A stretch of DNA of 43,715 bases. Origin: Balneolia bacterium. GTDB lineage: Bacteria; Bacteroidota; Rhodothermia; Balneolales; Cyclonatronaceae. The notes beneath the pieces are model-generated. The model searched no databases, was not told the DNA's origin, and saw only the letters and a program-made list of their open reading frames with translations. Position numbers and translations under genes: made by a program. The DNA lies in the NCBI GenBank assembly GCA_003566635.1, contig PXCK01000109.1, positions 1 to 43,715 of the forward strand. The letters are read 5' to 3'. Positions 27,069 through 35,537 of the stretch are shown here, piece by piece; positions within the stretch are counted from its first letter, which is position 1, and every line of letters starts with the position of its first letter.

Positions 27069-27373
27069 AATTAGATTGAGGAGTTCGTTTTGAATCTTGG
27101 TTGATTGGTTTAGGGGTTTTGGACGACGGACGGCAGACAACGGACGGCTGACGACAAACGAAAATCTCATTAACAATGAAGTATGACTGAAGAATCTCAT
27201 TGAAACTATTTAAAACATAGAACCCTTGGAGGGCTCAAAGCCCTTCAAGGGTTTGCAGAAAGTTAATTCATGGGGGTGTTTCATGGGAATCGCTTTGCAC
27301 GATGCGCAGCATTTTGACTGCACCAAAATTTGATTTAATGAGGCATTTGCTTATTACCAAAGTATGAAATGGC
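27069..27373. other. Gene-free stretch with short repeats and hairpin
   Basis: A 14-bp tandem repeat (ACGGACGGCAGACA at 27126-27139, ACGGACGGCTGACG at 27140-27153) is followed by a hairpin: AACCCTTGGAGGGC (27221-27234), loop TCAAA, GCCCTTCAAGGGTT (27240-27253), 14 bp with one G-T. A fragment near 27283 (TGGGAATCGCTTTGC) resembles the insert inside MITE copy 4. No gene is visible. Confidence 0.6.
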
Positions 27374-27609
27374 TTAACCCGGATTATTCACCAAAAAATT
27401 TTCTTGGTAGCAAGGCGAAGGTGGAAAATCAGCGGAAGGGTACTTTAGTACCCTGAGCATGACTTTTTCACCTTCAACGAAGCTAGCATGGAAATTTTGC
27501 AGCATTTTAACCACACCCAAATTTGAGTGAGTGCGGTATTTTTTCTAAATGTAATATTTTCAATATTATAAGATTTTATTTTTATCTTTTCGTGAATAAT
27601 TCGGGTTAA
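27374..27609 (-). mobile_element. MITE-like element, copy 3
   Basis: A 236-bp copy from TTAACCCGGATTATTCAC to GTGAATAATTCGGGTTAA, between convergent genes. It is the cleanest of the minus-oriented copies, with both 18-bp ends intact and the internal GTACTTTAGTAC hairpin tip preserved. Confidence 0.9.
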
Positions 27610-27620
27610 TCTTTAATTTA

Positions 27621-27647
27621 CATACCTTCGTAAATAGTTCGGACTAA
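27621..27647 (-). mobile_element. Relic end of a MITE-like element
   Basis: ATACCTTCGTAAATAGTTCGGACTAA differs by a few bases from the outer end ATACTTTCGTGAATAATTCGGGTTAA of the family. Only this end survives, directly beside copy 3. The stop codon (TAG, 27644-27646) of the CPBP gene lies inside it. Confidence 0.65.
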
Positions 27648-28510
27648 GAACTTTTCTCTCTTAACGACATGACCATCCATCCACTAAGTGCAGCCATAGC
27701 CAATAAACCTACAACACCAGCCTCGGGACCGAATTCTGCTCCTGTCCACCAGCTTGCACCGGTTAAATCGGTCTGGATGATAGACTCCCTAAAAAACGTC
27801 CCACTCACCGGCATTCCGTAAATTCCGCCCATACAAAAGTTCCATGATGCATGCAGGCCTACAGGAATTGCCAAAGACCTTTTAAAGTAAACGGGAAGTG
27901 ACAGCATCACTCCTGCAAGCATAATGTTGAAGGTAGAAATAAAACTAGCTCCAGGATTACCTGCATGAAGCAATCCAAAAATTACAGACGTGATTCCAAT
28001 ACCCGATATCAGTGCTTTGCGCTCGTCAAAATTCGGGAATGTAAAACCTTGTTTTATGTTGTAGAGCAGGTAGCCCCGCATCCAAACTTCTTCATAAAAC
28101 CCAACGACAAGCATCAATCCAAGATAACCAAAAAATGGAATCAGAAACCCGTTTGGCAGGGCACGCTCCCAACCAAATCCCTCAAATTGAATTGAACCGG
28201 TTAAAGCTAATACACCAACAATCCCGGAAATAGCCAGAAACCCGGCAAGAAATCCTTTCATACACTCAATAAACCAATGTTGATTTAAATTCAGCCCATA
28301 TGAGCGGACATCTCGTTTATCAAGCAACCAAGTGGCTACTGCAATACTAATCAAAACAGCAGCAGCCATAACGTACGTACTGCCTACAAGTTCTGTTGGT
28401 ATCACCAATGATAAAATGATAACAAGCACAAAAGCCATCATTGTTTGGAATAAGATTCTCCAACCCGCCCGAAACCTTTTGTCTTCAGGATTTAAAAACA
28501 CCCATTTCAT
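27644..28510 (-). CDS. CPBP family intramembrane metalloprotease (CAAX prenyl protease 2-like)
   Basis: A 288-residue membrane protein with about eight hydrophobic segments and the ABI/CPBP motifs: E140-E141 and R145 in YEEVWMRG, H182 in FGLLHAG, and H220 with N224 in GLHASWNF. Bacterial members are intramembrane glutamic-type proteases, some tied to bacteriocin immunity or protein maturation; the substrate is unknown. It starts 1 bp after the GNAT gene stops, so the two form an operon. Its stop lies inside a mobile-element relic, so the last residues may be acquired sequence. Confidence 0.88.
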   Translation of the reverse strand: MKWVFLNPEDKRFRAGWRILFQTMMAFVLVIILSLVIPTELVGSTYVMAAAVLISIAVATWLLDKRDVRSYGLNLNQHWFIECMKGFLAGFLAISGIVGVLALTGSIQFEGFGWERALPNGFLIPFFGYLGLMLVVGFYEEVWMRGYLLYNIKQGFTFPNFDERKALISGIGITSVIFGLLHAGNPGASFISTFNIMLAGVMLSLPVYFKRSLAIPVGLHASWNFCMGGIYGMPVSGTFFRESIIQTDLTGASWWTGAEFGPEAGVVGLLAMAALSGWMVMSLREKSS

Positions 28511-28511
28511 A

Positions 28512-28949
28512 TCATTTTAGGTTTAAGTACATATCAACATGGGGAATTCCGGCATCATCATAAACATCCCCCTTTACCTTAAAACCGTGTTTACCATAAA
28601 ATGGTACTGCATGGGTTTGAGCGCTCAGCCAAACTTCCGTCATTCCTTTTTGATGAGCAATGTGCAATAGTTTTTTAATGATGGCTGAGCCAAATCCAAA
28701 CGACCTGTACGCTTTTAATACTGCCATCCTACCTATCCAACCGTTTGGTTTAAGCCGACCGGTAGCAACAGGAACACCATCAGCTGTAGATATCAGAACG
28801 TGTGTACTCACCTCATCAAAAGTATCAATTTCTTCCTCAATAGGTACCTTTTGCTCATCTACAAAAACGGGAATACGAACAGATAACAGCTTGTCTCTTT
28901 GATTCCAGTCGGTTACATCAAGCCAAAAAAATGTAGATTTCCCCATCAA
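28512..28949 (-). CDS. GNAT family N-acetyltransferase
   Basis: A 145-residue acetyltransferase. The N-terminal RIPVFVDEQKVPIEEEID is characteristic of the YjcF/ElaA-like group, and the acetyl-CoA-binding loop is RMAVLKAYRSFGFGSAIIKKL. The C-terminal beta strand/helix (AVPFYGKHGFKVKGDVYDDAGIPHVDMYL) completes the fold. The substrate, a small molecule or protein amine, cannot be inferred. It is first in a two-gene unit with the CPBP protease; a MITE-like copy sits immediately upstream of its start. Confidence 0.9.
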   Translation of the reverse strand: MMGKSTFFWLDVTDWNQRDKLLSVRIPVFVDEQKVPIEEEIDTFDEVSTHVLISTADGVPVATGRLKPNGWIGRMAVLKAYRSFGFGSAIIKKLLHIAHQKGMTEVWLSAQTHAVPFYGKHGFKVKGDVYDDAGIPHVDMYLNLK

Positions 28950-28961
28950 AAGCTGTCCTTT

Positions 28962-29250
28962 TTAACCCGGATTATTCACAAAAAAAATTTCGTGGTAGCA
29001 AGGCGAAGGTGGAAAATCTGCGGAAGGGTACCTTACTACCCTAAGCATGACTTTTTCATCTTCAACGCAGCTAGCATAGATTTCACTTCGTGGGAATCGC
29101 TTCGCTCGGGGCACTGCGTGGGAATCACTTCGCTCGGAGTGTAGCATATTATCCACACCCAAATTTGAGTAAGTGTTGTGTTTGTCTATATATTATAATT
29201 TCAATAGTATAAGATTTAAACTTCATACTTTCGTTAATAGTTCGGGTTAA
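28962..29250 (-). mobile_element. MITE-like element, copy 4, with nested insert
   Basis: A 289-bp copy with both termini (TTAACCCGGATTATTCAC and an outer TTCGGGTTAA). It is longer because about 55 bp is inserted or substituted internally around 29081-29150. That segment carries GTGGGAATCGCTTCGCTCGG (29090-29109) and its near copy GTGGGAATCACTTCGCTCGG (29118-29137). The TTAA end supplies the stop codon of the upstream PAQR gene. Confidence 0.85.
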
Positions 29251-29891
29251 GCTGTTGGTAAAAAACGGTAGATAGCCCAAAAGTGGCAAAAACTTCCTGC
29301 CATTACAAAAATGTGCCAAATTTCATGAAAACCAAACCAGTTCGGCACGGGGTTGGGTTTTTGCATTCCATATACAACGGCTCCTAAAGTGTATGCTACC
29401 CCTCCGGTCACAACCCACCAAAGTGCTGTAACCGACAGTGCCTGCACAAGGCTCGGTACAATTAAAACGCCCAACCAGCCCATTCCAAGATATAAAGCAA
29501 CTGACACCCAACGTGGGGCATTCAACCAAAAAAGTTTAAACAAAACCCCAAAACCGGCAACGCACCAAATTAGGATAAGCATAAGGTTACCCTCCATCAT
29601 AAGGTAAGCAAAAGGCGTAAATGTACCTGCAATGAAAAGATAGATCATAATGTGATCGAATTTTCGAAGGATAGCCGTGCCTTTTTCATTTAAATCCAAT
29701 AAATGATATAGGCTGCTTGCGAAATACATCAGTACCATAGTTGTACCAAATATTGAAAATGCGGCAATTTCGGATGATGTATTTCCGGCGCGGATTAAAA
29801 AAATGAGCCCAACCAAAGCCAAAAGGAATCCAAGAAAGTGTGTAAGACAGCTAATAGGATCTTTTATCCAACTGATGTATTTACCCATCAC
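29247..29891 (-). CDS. trhA: PAQR/hemolysin III family membrane protein
   Basis: A 214-residue seven-helix protein with the PAQR zinc-site motifs: ASSLYHL with the first conserved His, RKFDHIMIYLFIAGT with the acidic/His pair, and C-terminal HEIWHIFVMAGSFCHF. Bacterial members (TrhA, YqfA) are implicated in membrane homeostasis; the name hemolysin III is historical. The start overlaps the PorD gene stop by 4 bp (ATGA), so the two are coupled. The stop TAA (29247-29249) falls in the terminal TTAA of a MITE-like element. Confidence 0.9.
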   Translation of the reverse strand: MMGKYISWIKDPISCLTHFLGFLLALVGLIFLIRAGNTSSEIAAFSIFGTTMVLMYFASSLYHLLDLNEKGTAILRKFDHIMIYLFIAGTFTPFAYLMMEGNLMLILIWCVAGFGVLFKLFWLNAPRWVSVALYLGMGWLGVLIVPSLVQALSVTALWWVVTGGVAYTLGAVVYGMQKPNPVPNWFGFHEIWHIFVMAGSFCHFWAIYRFLPTA

Positions 29892-30796
29892 TGCAGCTTC
29901 TCAAACTCGCTTAAATAGCTACTGTCCAAATCTGCAAGCAAGTTAAATGCTTCCAGTCTTTTACCGGTATCAGCTTCAAGAAACGCAGCGGTAAATTCAC
30001 GATGTTTGGTACTAAAAAGAATATCAAATAAAAAACGCTCGGTCGTTTGTCGTTTGGCATCTTGTAAAGTCTCGAGAGCTTCAAAAATATTTTGGCGCGC
30101 CCTGTCGCTATTAATCGTAAATAAATCCAACCCGTGTCTGTGGTAGCGATAATTAAATTTTCTTAAAGGCTCATAACCTGAATTTGTCAACTGCGTAATC
30201 AAATGATAACGTGTGCGTCTTGCTCCGGAACCCGTCCATGCTGAACCTGCACCGCTTGATTGGGCTACATTTACCACATTTTGGGCTCGTTGCAGATATC
30301 GGGTGCCGCCAAGTTCAGAAAAGCTATCATAATCGTACGCCAAAGCAACATTTACATAAAAGTCAATAAGAGAGGCGATGTCATCATACTGAAACTCATC
30401 ATACACTAAGTTTCGACTTCTGGTGAAATTAAATCGCCAGTTTGAGTCCTGGGTACGAAAGAGCGGAGTTCTAACAACTGTGTTGAAAATAGGTCGGAAG
30501 GATTGAACAACAACATTAGCATCGAAATTTGCGCTACCGTCAACTTCCAGCAAGGTTATACTGAACTGGATTTCAATACGCTCTTCTTCACGAAAAGTAT
30601 CATCTGTCCATTCATGTTCATTAATGTATCGCTCAATGAGAGGGCGTAGTTCATTCAGATAATCATACTCCGTTGTACTGATCTGCCCAAAATTTACATC
30701 TACACGAGCAACTACATCCTGAGAATAAGCCGCTTTAACCCCCGAAAGGATAAAAATAATTGAAAGTAAAAGTGTTAGCGGTTTTAAAAATATCAC
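29888..30796 (-). CDS. porD: Type IX secretion system PorD-like protein (DUF4835)
   Basis: A 302-residue exported protein related to PorD/DUF4835, an accessory protein of the type IX secretion system. Recognisable parts are the early VDVNFGQISTTE strand, the YINEHEWTDDTFREEERIE segment, SFRPIFNTVVRTPLF, and the middle SLIDFYVNVALAYDYDSFSELGGTRYLQRAQNVVNVAQ. The start is set at GTG 30796, giving a signal peptide VIFLKPLTLLLS to AYSQ. An ATG at 30859 would add 21 residues and overlap the divergent gene at 30824. It overlaps trhA downstream. Confidence 0.85.
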   Translation of the reverse strand: MIFLKPLTLLLSIIFILSGVKAAYSQDVVARVDVNFGQISTTEYDYLNELRPLIERYINEHEWTDDTFREEERIEIQFSITLLEVDGSANFDANVVVQSFRPIFNTVVRTPLFRTQDSNWRFNFTRSRNLVYDEFQYDDIASLIDFYVNVALAYDYDSFSELGGTRYLQRAQNVVNVAQSSGAGSAWTGSGARRTRYHLITQLTNSGYEPLRKFNYRYHRHGLDLFTINSDRARQNIFEALETLQDAKRQTTERFLFDILFSTKHREFTAAFLEADTGKRLEAFNLLADLDSSYLSEFEKLQ

Positions 30797-30823
30797 TTGG
30801 AGTATTATTTTATAAAAAAGTAA

Positions 30824-31666
30824 ATGAAAGGTACTAAAAATATGGAAACGATTCGACACCTTGAAAAGTATATGCTATCGGCTCTTGTCTTAATAATATG
30901 TTTTGGTATGAGTTCGAAAAGTAGTGCACAAGTAGTTCTTGGTGCTAAAGAAACGGCAATGGGCCAATCATTTACGGCTATGCCCGGTTCGCCCTGGAGT
31001 GTTTTTGGGAATCCTGCCATGATGCCTCAAAATACACGTGCAGTATCATTTTATGGGATCAGGTATTATCAAATGAATGAATTAACCGATATGGCAGCAG
31101 TTGGGGTTTATGACTTAAATTTTGGTGTTGTTGGCCTGGGTGTTCATTCGTACGGTTTTGATTTGTACAGAGAAAGCCGGTTCCGTACAGCCTTTGCTTA
31201 TGAATATGAAGGAATTACAGCAGCAGCAGCCATTAACTATACCCAAATCTCTATTCAAAATTATGGTAATGCCGGTACCGTTGTATTCGATTTAGGAATC
31301 GCCTATAACATTATTGATGACCTGTACTTTGGCGCTCGTGCAACCAATATCAGCCAAAGCAAAATCGGGCAAGCTGCTGAAGAGTTACCTCGTGAGCTTT
31401 CAATTGGATTATCTTATCAGTTGTCTGACCATGCACTATTTGTAAATGATGTAGTTAAAGATACACGCTTCCCACTATCATATCGTGCCGGACTCGAGGT
31501 TAGGGTGATTGATAACCTTCACCTTCGTGGCGGGCTTACAACCGAGCCGCTAACTTACTCCTTCGGAATGGGGTTTTCTCAAAATGCATGGGGATTTAAT
31601 ATCGTTGCACAACAACATTTTGAATTGGGCTGGAATCCCGGTCTCGATATTAGGGTAAATTTCTAA
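30824..31666 (+). CDS. PorV/PorQ-like outer-membrane beta-barrel protein
   Basis: A 280-residue exported barrel with signal peptide ending SKSSAQ. The mature start GAKETAMGQSFTAMPGSPWSVFGNPAMM resembles PorV/PorQ-like and FadL-like Bacteroidota barrels, and the rest is alternating beta strands ending in an aromatic residue (DIRVNF). In type IX secretion, PorV-type proteins shuttle cargo; PorQ-type and general surface barrels are alternatives. A second ATG at 30842 is equally possible. It is 4 bp upstream of the helix-hairpin-helix barrel gene, so they are co-transcribed, and divergent from porD. Confidence 0.75.
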   Translation: MKGTKNMETIRHLEKYMLSALVLIICFGMSSKSSAQVVLGAKETAMGQSFTAMPGSPWSVFGNPAMMPQNTRAVSFYGIRYYQMNELTDMAAVGVYDLNFGVVGLGVHSYGFDLYRESRFRTAFAYEYEGITAAAAINYTQISIQNYGNAGTVVFDLGIAYNIIDDLYFGARATNISQSKIGQAAEELPRELSIGLSYQLSDHALFVNDVVKDTRFPLSYRAGLEVRVIDNLHLRGGLTTEPLTYSFGMGFSQNAWGFNIVAQQHFELGWNPGLDIRVNF

Positions 31667-31670
31667 GCTT

Positions 31671-33737
31671 ATGAAAGTCACTTCTTTCATACTATTTGGT
31701 TTCATCTTGTTTGGGTTGATGCATAACGATGTTATGGCCCAAGCCGAACCTGACACAAGCCGTACCGTAGAGCAGGATATTGAGCGTTTACTTGAAGATT
31801 TCGATCCCGACGATCCGGATATTGATCCCGAATTGCTAACTGCCCTCTTGATTGAACTTGCCCGCAACCCCATTAATATTAACCGGGCAGGTATTGGCGA
31901 CCTTTTACTTGTACCCGGTGTGAATTCTCGACTGGCACAAAATATACTCGAATATAGACGTACCAAACCTTTTGAAAGTGTAGATGAACTTGTAGAAGTA
32001 TCAGGAATTGGACCGGCAACTTTAGAACGAATGCGCCCTTATATTACCGTTGGCCGAACAGGAGAATTAACCCGGCTGCTGCTCACAAGTCCGGGGTTTT
32101 GGCTTGAAGGTGGTCGGTTTGAAGCTTTCAGCCGTATGCAAACCGTAATTCAAGAGCAGGTTGGTTATACCGAGCCTGAGTTCGAGGGGCAAACACGCTA
32201 TGCCGGTAATTCCTTGCGGTATTATCAACGTTTCAACTATTCTACCCGTCGCCTATCGTTAAACCTTACCCAACTTAAAGACCCTGGTGAGTCACTTACA
32301 GGACCCACCGATTTTGACTTCAATTCCTGGCATATTGGCATTCAAAATGTAGGATATTTAGACCGACTTGTAGTGGGTGATTATGGAATTTGGGCCGGAC
32401 AAGGACTTGTTTTATGGACGGGTCTGGCATTTGGGAAAGGTTCGGATGTTATTCGCGGGCCAAACCGACGAGAGCGAGGGTTAAGACCCTATCAGTCAAG
32501 TGAGGAAACCCGGTTTATGCGAGGTGTTGCAGCTACAGTCGGGCGGGATTTACAGGTTACGGCTTTTTATTCCAACCGTCCGCTTAGTGCTACAGTTGTG
32601 CAGGGCGATACCATTCGCTTTCCCAGTTCAACGGGCTTTCACCGAACACCTACCGAACTGGCACGCCGTTTTAACACCAACCTCGAAATGTACGGAGGTC
32701 GCATTCGCTATGCTTCCGACCGTTTTATTGTAGGTGCTACAGGCTACATTGCCGAATACGATAAATATATTTTGCCGGCATCGGGCATTAGTAATTTGTA
32801 TGATTTTGAGGGCACAACAGCCTCGGCTTTTGGGGTTGATTATCGTTTATTTTTGGAAACTTTATCACTTTATGGCGAAGCTGCCCGAAGCCGAAATGGC
32901 GGAATGGGTATGGTTTCGGGACTTGAATACCCTATTGATCCTAATACGACCATAAATATTACCTATCGAAATTTTGCCAGAGATTTTCAATCGTTATATG
33001 GTCAGGGTTTTGGGGAATCATCAGGTTTGCCACGAAACGAAGAAGGCTTGTATGTTGGATTGGAACATCGTTTGACAGACCGTATTTCCTTAAGCGGCTA
33101 TTTTGACCGTTTCTCATTTCCTTCTCCACGCTTCGGAACGCGCCAGTCTACCCAAGGATACGATTGGCTGGCTATGGGCGAGGTTCGATTTAACCGACAG
33201 ATGAATGCCTTCATAATGGCGAGAAGTAAAACCAGAGGTAACGATTTTAATTTAAGAGATGAATTTGGAAGAGAAATTACCGTATTGGGCGAGGATATTC
33301 GCACGTCTATTCGTTCTCAATTCGAATATCAGATATCACCCCGATTGCGTTCACGTACGCGTGTTGAATGGGCAAGAGCCCGCGACAGAAATGCCGACAC
33401 TGAATACGGAGTGATGATGTTTCAGGATATCCGTTGGGCTGCCCGGGATAACCTGCAAATCGATATGAGGCTTGCAATGTTTGAAACAGATGGGTTTTCA
33501 TCCAGAATTTTCTCCTTCGAAAACGATTTGCTCTATGTATTTTCTATTGCAGCACTAGCCGGTCAAGGACAACGCGGTTACATCTTGATACGCTACACAC
33601 CAACTTCATTTATGGATATTTGGCTCAAGTATGCAGCTACCGTTTATGAAGACCGTCAAGTAGTTGGAAGCGGTTTAGACCAATCCTTTGGGAATGTTCG
33701 GAGCCAAATTGGCGCCCAGGTTCGGTTGCGGTTTTAA
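31671..33737 (+). CDS. Helix-hairpin-helix domain outer-membrane barrel protein
   Basis: A 688-residue exported protein with signal peptide (about 1-23), an acidic linker, two ComEA-like helix-hairpin-helix motifs (about 60-125: NRAGIGDLLLVPGVNSRLAQNILEYR and DELVEVSGIGPATLERMRPYI, each a few residues shorter than the full motif), and a long beta-rich barrel ending in aromatic F (QVRLRF). Bacteroidota often carry such fusions, but I know of no assigned role. The HhH could bind DNA outside the cell, as ComEA does in uptake; this is speculative. It follows the PorV-like gene by 4 bp. Its TAA stop shares bases with the convergent lipoprotein stop (TTAA at 33734-33737). Confidence 0.8.
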   Translation: MKVTSFILFGFILFGLMHNDVMAQAEPDTSRTVEQDIERLLEDFDPDDPDIDPELLTALLIELARNPININRAGIGDLLLVPGVNSRLAQNILEYRRTKPFESVDELVEVSGIGPATLERMRPYITVGRTGELTRLLLTSPGFWLEGGRFEAFSRMQTVIQEQVGYTEPEFEGQTRYAGNSLRYYQRFNYSTRRLSLNLTQLKDPGESLTGPTDFDFNSWHIGIQNVGYLDRLVVGDYGIWAGQGLVLWTGLAFGKGSDVIRGPNRRERGLRPYQSSEETRFMRGVAATVGRDLQVTAFYSNRPLSATVVQGDTIRFPSSTGFHRTPTELARRFNTNLEMYGGRIRYASDRFIVGATGYIAEYDKYILPASGISNLYDFEGTTASAFGVDYRLFLETLSLYGEAARSRNGGMGMVSGLEYPIDPNTTINITYRNFARDFQSLYGQGFGESSGLPRNEEGLYVGLEHRLTDRISLSGYFDRFSFPSPRFGTRQSTQGYDWLAMGEVRFNRQMNAFIMARSKTRGNDFNLRDEFGREITVLGEDIRTSIRSQFEYQISPRLRSRTRVEWARARDRNADTEYGVMMFQDIRWAARDNLQIDMRLAMFETDGFSSRIFSFENDLLYVFSIAALAGQGQRGYILIRYTPTSFMDIWLKYAATVYEDRQVVGSGLDQSFGNVRSQIGAQVRLRF

Positions 33738-34537
33738 TCAGTAGGTAGCTCGTAAACAAAAAGTCGGTTAATTCGGTCATTAACCAGGTAAAGTCGCTCA
33801 TTTTCAATGTCAACCGCAATACCTTCAAACTTATCGAGTGGTAGCGGATAAGTTCTAAGTGGGTTGATGTCTAAATCCGTTACCACAATTTTCTTGGAAT
33901 CATCACTCACAAACCAAAGTTCACCGGTTTGATGAACAAAAAACAAGCCGGCTAAATCACCCATAAAATAGGGTGCCTCAAGATTAACCTCTACCGACCG
34001 AACGACATTAAACTCGGTATCAAACTCTATAAACTTACGTGGATTTTTTTCATTCAACACATAAACGTGATTATTTAAAGGGTTCCAGGCAATTCCCTCT
34101 AACCCATCATTTGGGTTGTTAGACTCTACCGGCACATTTATGCGTTGGAGTTCAATTCCCTCAGTAGTTAATTGAATAATTTGGCGAAGGCGCTCTTCGG
34201 CTACCCAAAGTGTGCCGTCGTTAGGGTTCATGGTAATTCCTTCTAAATCGTCCCCGGCATAGTTAGTGAGTACATCCAAAATTTGGCCGGTAAATGAAAT
34301 AGCATACACATGCTGACCGGGGTCGTCACTTACTGTCCATAAAAAATCACCACTCATATCTATTGTTAATCCGGAAGGGTCGTTAATCTGGAGCTGGTAA
34401 TCGGCAATTAAAACCAGTTCAGTCGGTTCGTCATCATCAATTGGTAGACTTTTTGTCATTTCCGCGCAGGAAGTTAAATATAAAGATAGTATCAGAATGC
34501 AAACTTGGAGTCGAAAATGCGAAATAGGTAAATTCAT
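33734..34537 (-). CDS. SdiA-regulated domain lipoprotein (beta-propeller)
   Basis: A 267-residue exported lipoprotein (lipobox LTSC near residue 22-24) of the SdiA-regulated/YjiK-like type. The propeller blades have repeated motifs such as DPSGLTIDMSGDFLWTVSDD, DLEGITMNPNDGTLWVAEE, DGLEGIAWNPLNNHVYVLNE and KFEGIAVDIENERLYLVND, each a blade with a short variable insert. Function is unknown; it may bind surface ligands. It ends tail to tail with the helix-hairpin-helix gene, sharing four bases of stop codon. Confidence 0.85.
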   Translation of the reverse strand: MNLPISHFRLQVCILILSLYLTSCAEMTKSLPIDDDEPTELVLIADYQLQINDPSGLTIDMSGDFLWTVSDDPGQHVYAISFTGQILDVLTNYAGDDLEGITMNPNDGTLWVAEERLRQIIQLTTEGIELQRINVPVESNNPNDGLEGIAWNPLNNHVYVLNEKNPRKFIEFDTEFNVVRSVEVNLEAPYFMGDLAGLFFVHQTGELWFVSDDSKKIVVTDLDINPLRTYPLPLDKFEGIAVDIENERLYLVNDRINRLFVYELPTD

Positions 34538-35537
34538 TAATCAAATATAAGCGTGAATCTTTAGCAAATTACGAATTATTAAATTACGAATACTTTGGGT
34601 CAACTCGTTGATAAATGTAAGTATTGGAACTGCTTTTCTGGGAGGTTTTTATTTTAGGGTGCTGGAATGTTTTTCTTTGTACAATTATAAATCTTTTCAC
34701 TTGATTAATCAGCACTCAATTATAGCTATTACTTTACCTCAATGAGGTTAATTTAAATCCGATTAACTACACAAATTATTCTTCAGTTTTATCTATCTCC
34801 TGCATACTGTTCTGATTGAGTTTATTTCACTTTGGGAAAATTAATCTGCGGCAATCTGTGAGAATCTGCTTAATCCGTGGTTAATTCCAAAGGGGGGTTT
34901 TGAGCTAAATATTTATTTCATATATAAAAACACTAAATGATGGTTTTATAGAACATGCAGTATTCTAATAGTCGGCTGCTCCGCGGTATATACTTAACCC
35001 GAATTATTCACGGGAGGATGAAATTTACATCTTATACTATTATAAATATTGTATTTAGAAAAATACTAAACTCACTCAAATTTGGGTGTGGTTAACATGC
35101 TGCAAAATTTCCATGCTAGCTGCGTTGAAGGTGAAAAAGTCATGCTCAGGGTACTTAGGTACCCTTCCGCTGATTTTTCACCTTCGCCTTGCTAACAAGA
35201 AAATTTCTTGGTGAATAATCCGGGTTAAGATACTATTAACTTGCAGTGTAACATTTTTAGAGAGTAATGAATTGCCTGTATGTCTCATTCCAATAAATAC
35301 AGAAAAACGGCAAGATGAAGGAATTCACTAATTGAATGTTTCCAAAAAAGTTTTTTCTGCTAGCACCTCAAAATAAAAACCTCCCCTTTTCTCCTTATCT
35401 CCATGGTAAAATTTAAATGGTAAAATTTAAAATGAAGTATTATTCATGATAAAAATTCAGAATTGGCTATATTGTTTTCCGATCGAAAACAAAAATTGTT
35501 ACGAACGATATTCCGCTCGATAACTTTATACCCTAAT
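34538..35537. other. Gene-free intergenic region with tandem repeats and MITE
   Basis: This divergent gap holds a degenerate 10-bp tandem repeat (AATCTGCGGC, AATCTGTGAG, AATCTGCTTA, ATCCGTGG at about 34843-34881), MITE copy 5 (34994-35228) and two perfect copies of ATGGTAAAATTTAA (35403-35416 and 35417-35430) ahead of the permease gene. No gene is visible. Promoters of the flanking genes must lie here. Confidence 0.6.
34994..35228 (+). mobile_element. MITE-like element, copy 5
   Basis: A 235-bp copy from TTAACCCGAATTATTCAC to GTGAATAATCCGGGTTAA. The internal structure is clearest here: GAAGGTGAAAAA (35127-35138) pairs with TTTTTCACCTTC (35174-35185), enclosing AGGGTAC (35148-35154), loop TTAG, GTACCCT (35159-35165). 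It lies in the divergent gap between the SdiA-type lipoprotein and the permease. Confidence 0.9.

Noticed and set aside
31550-31966. 138-residue minus-strand frame
   Set aside because: Serine/arginine-rich antisense shadow spanning two convincing plus-strand genes.
33734-33737. Overlapping stop codons as a sign of a frameshift
   Set aside because: Both proteins are full length with proper ends; shared TTAA stops are common for convergent genes.
15673-35228. The repeated 235-bp units as a CRISPR array
   Set aside because: Copies are dispersed, inverted relative to each other and separated by genes; there are no short regular spacers or cas genes.
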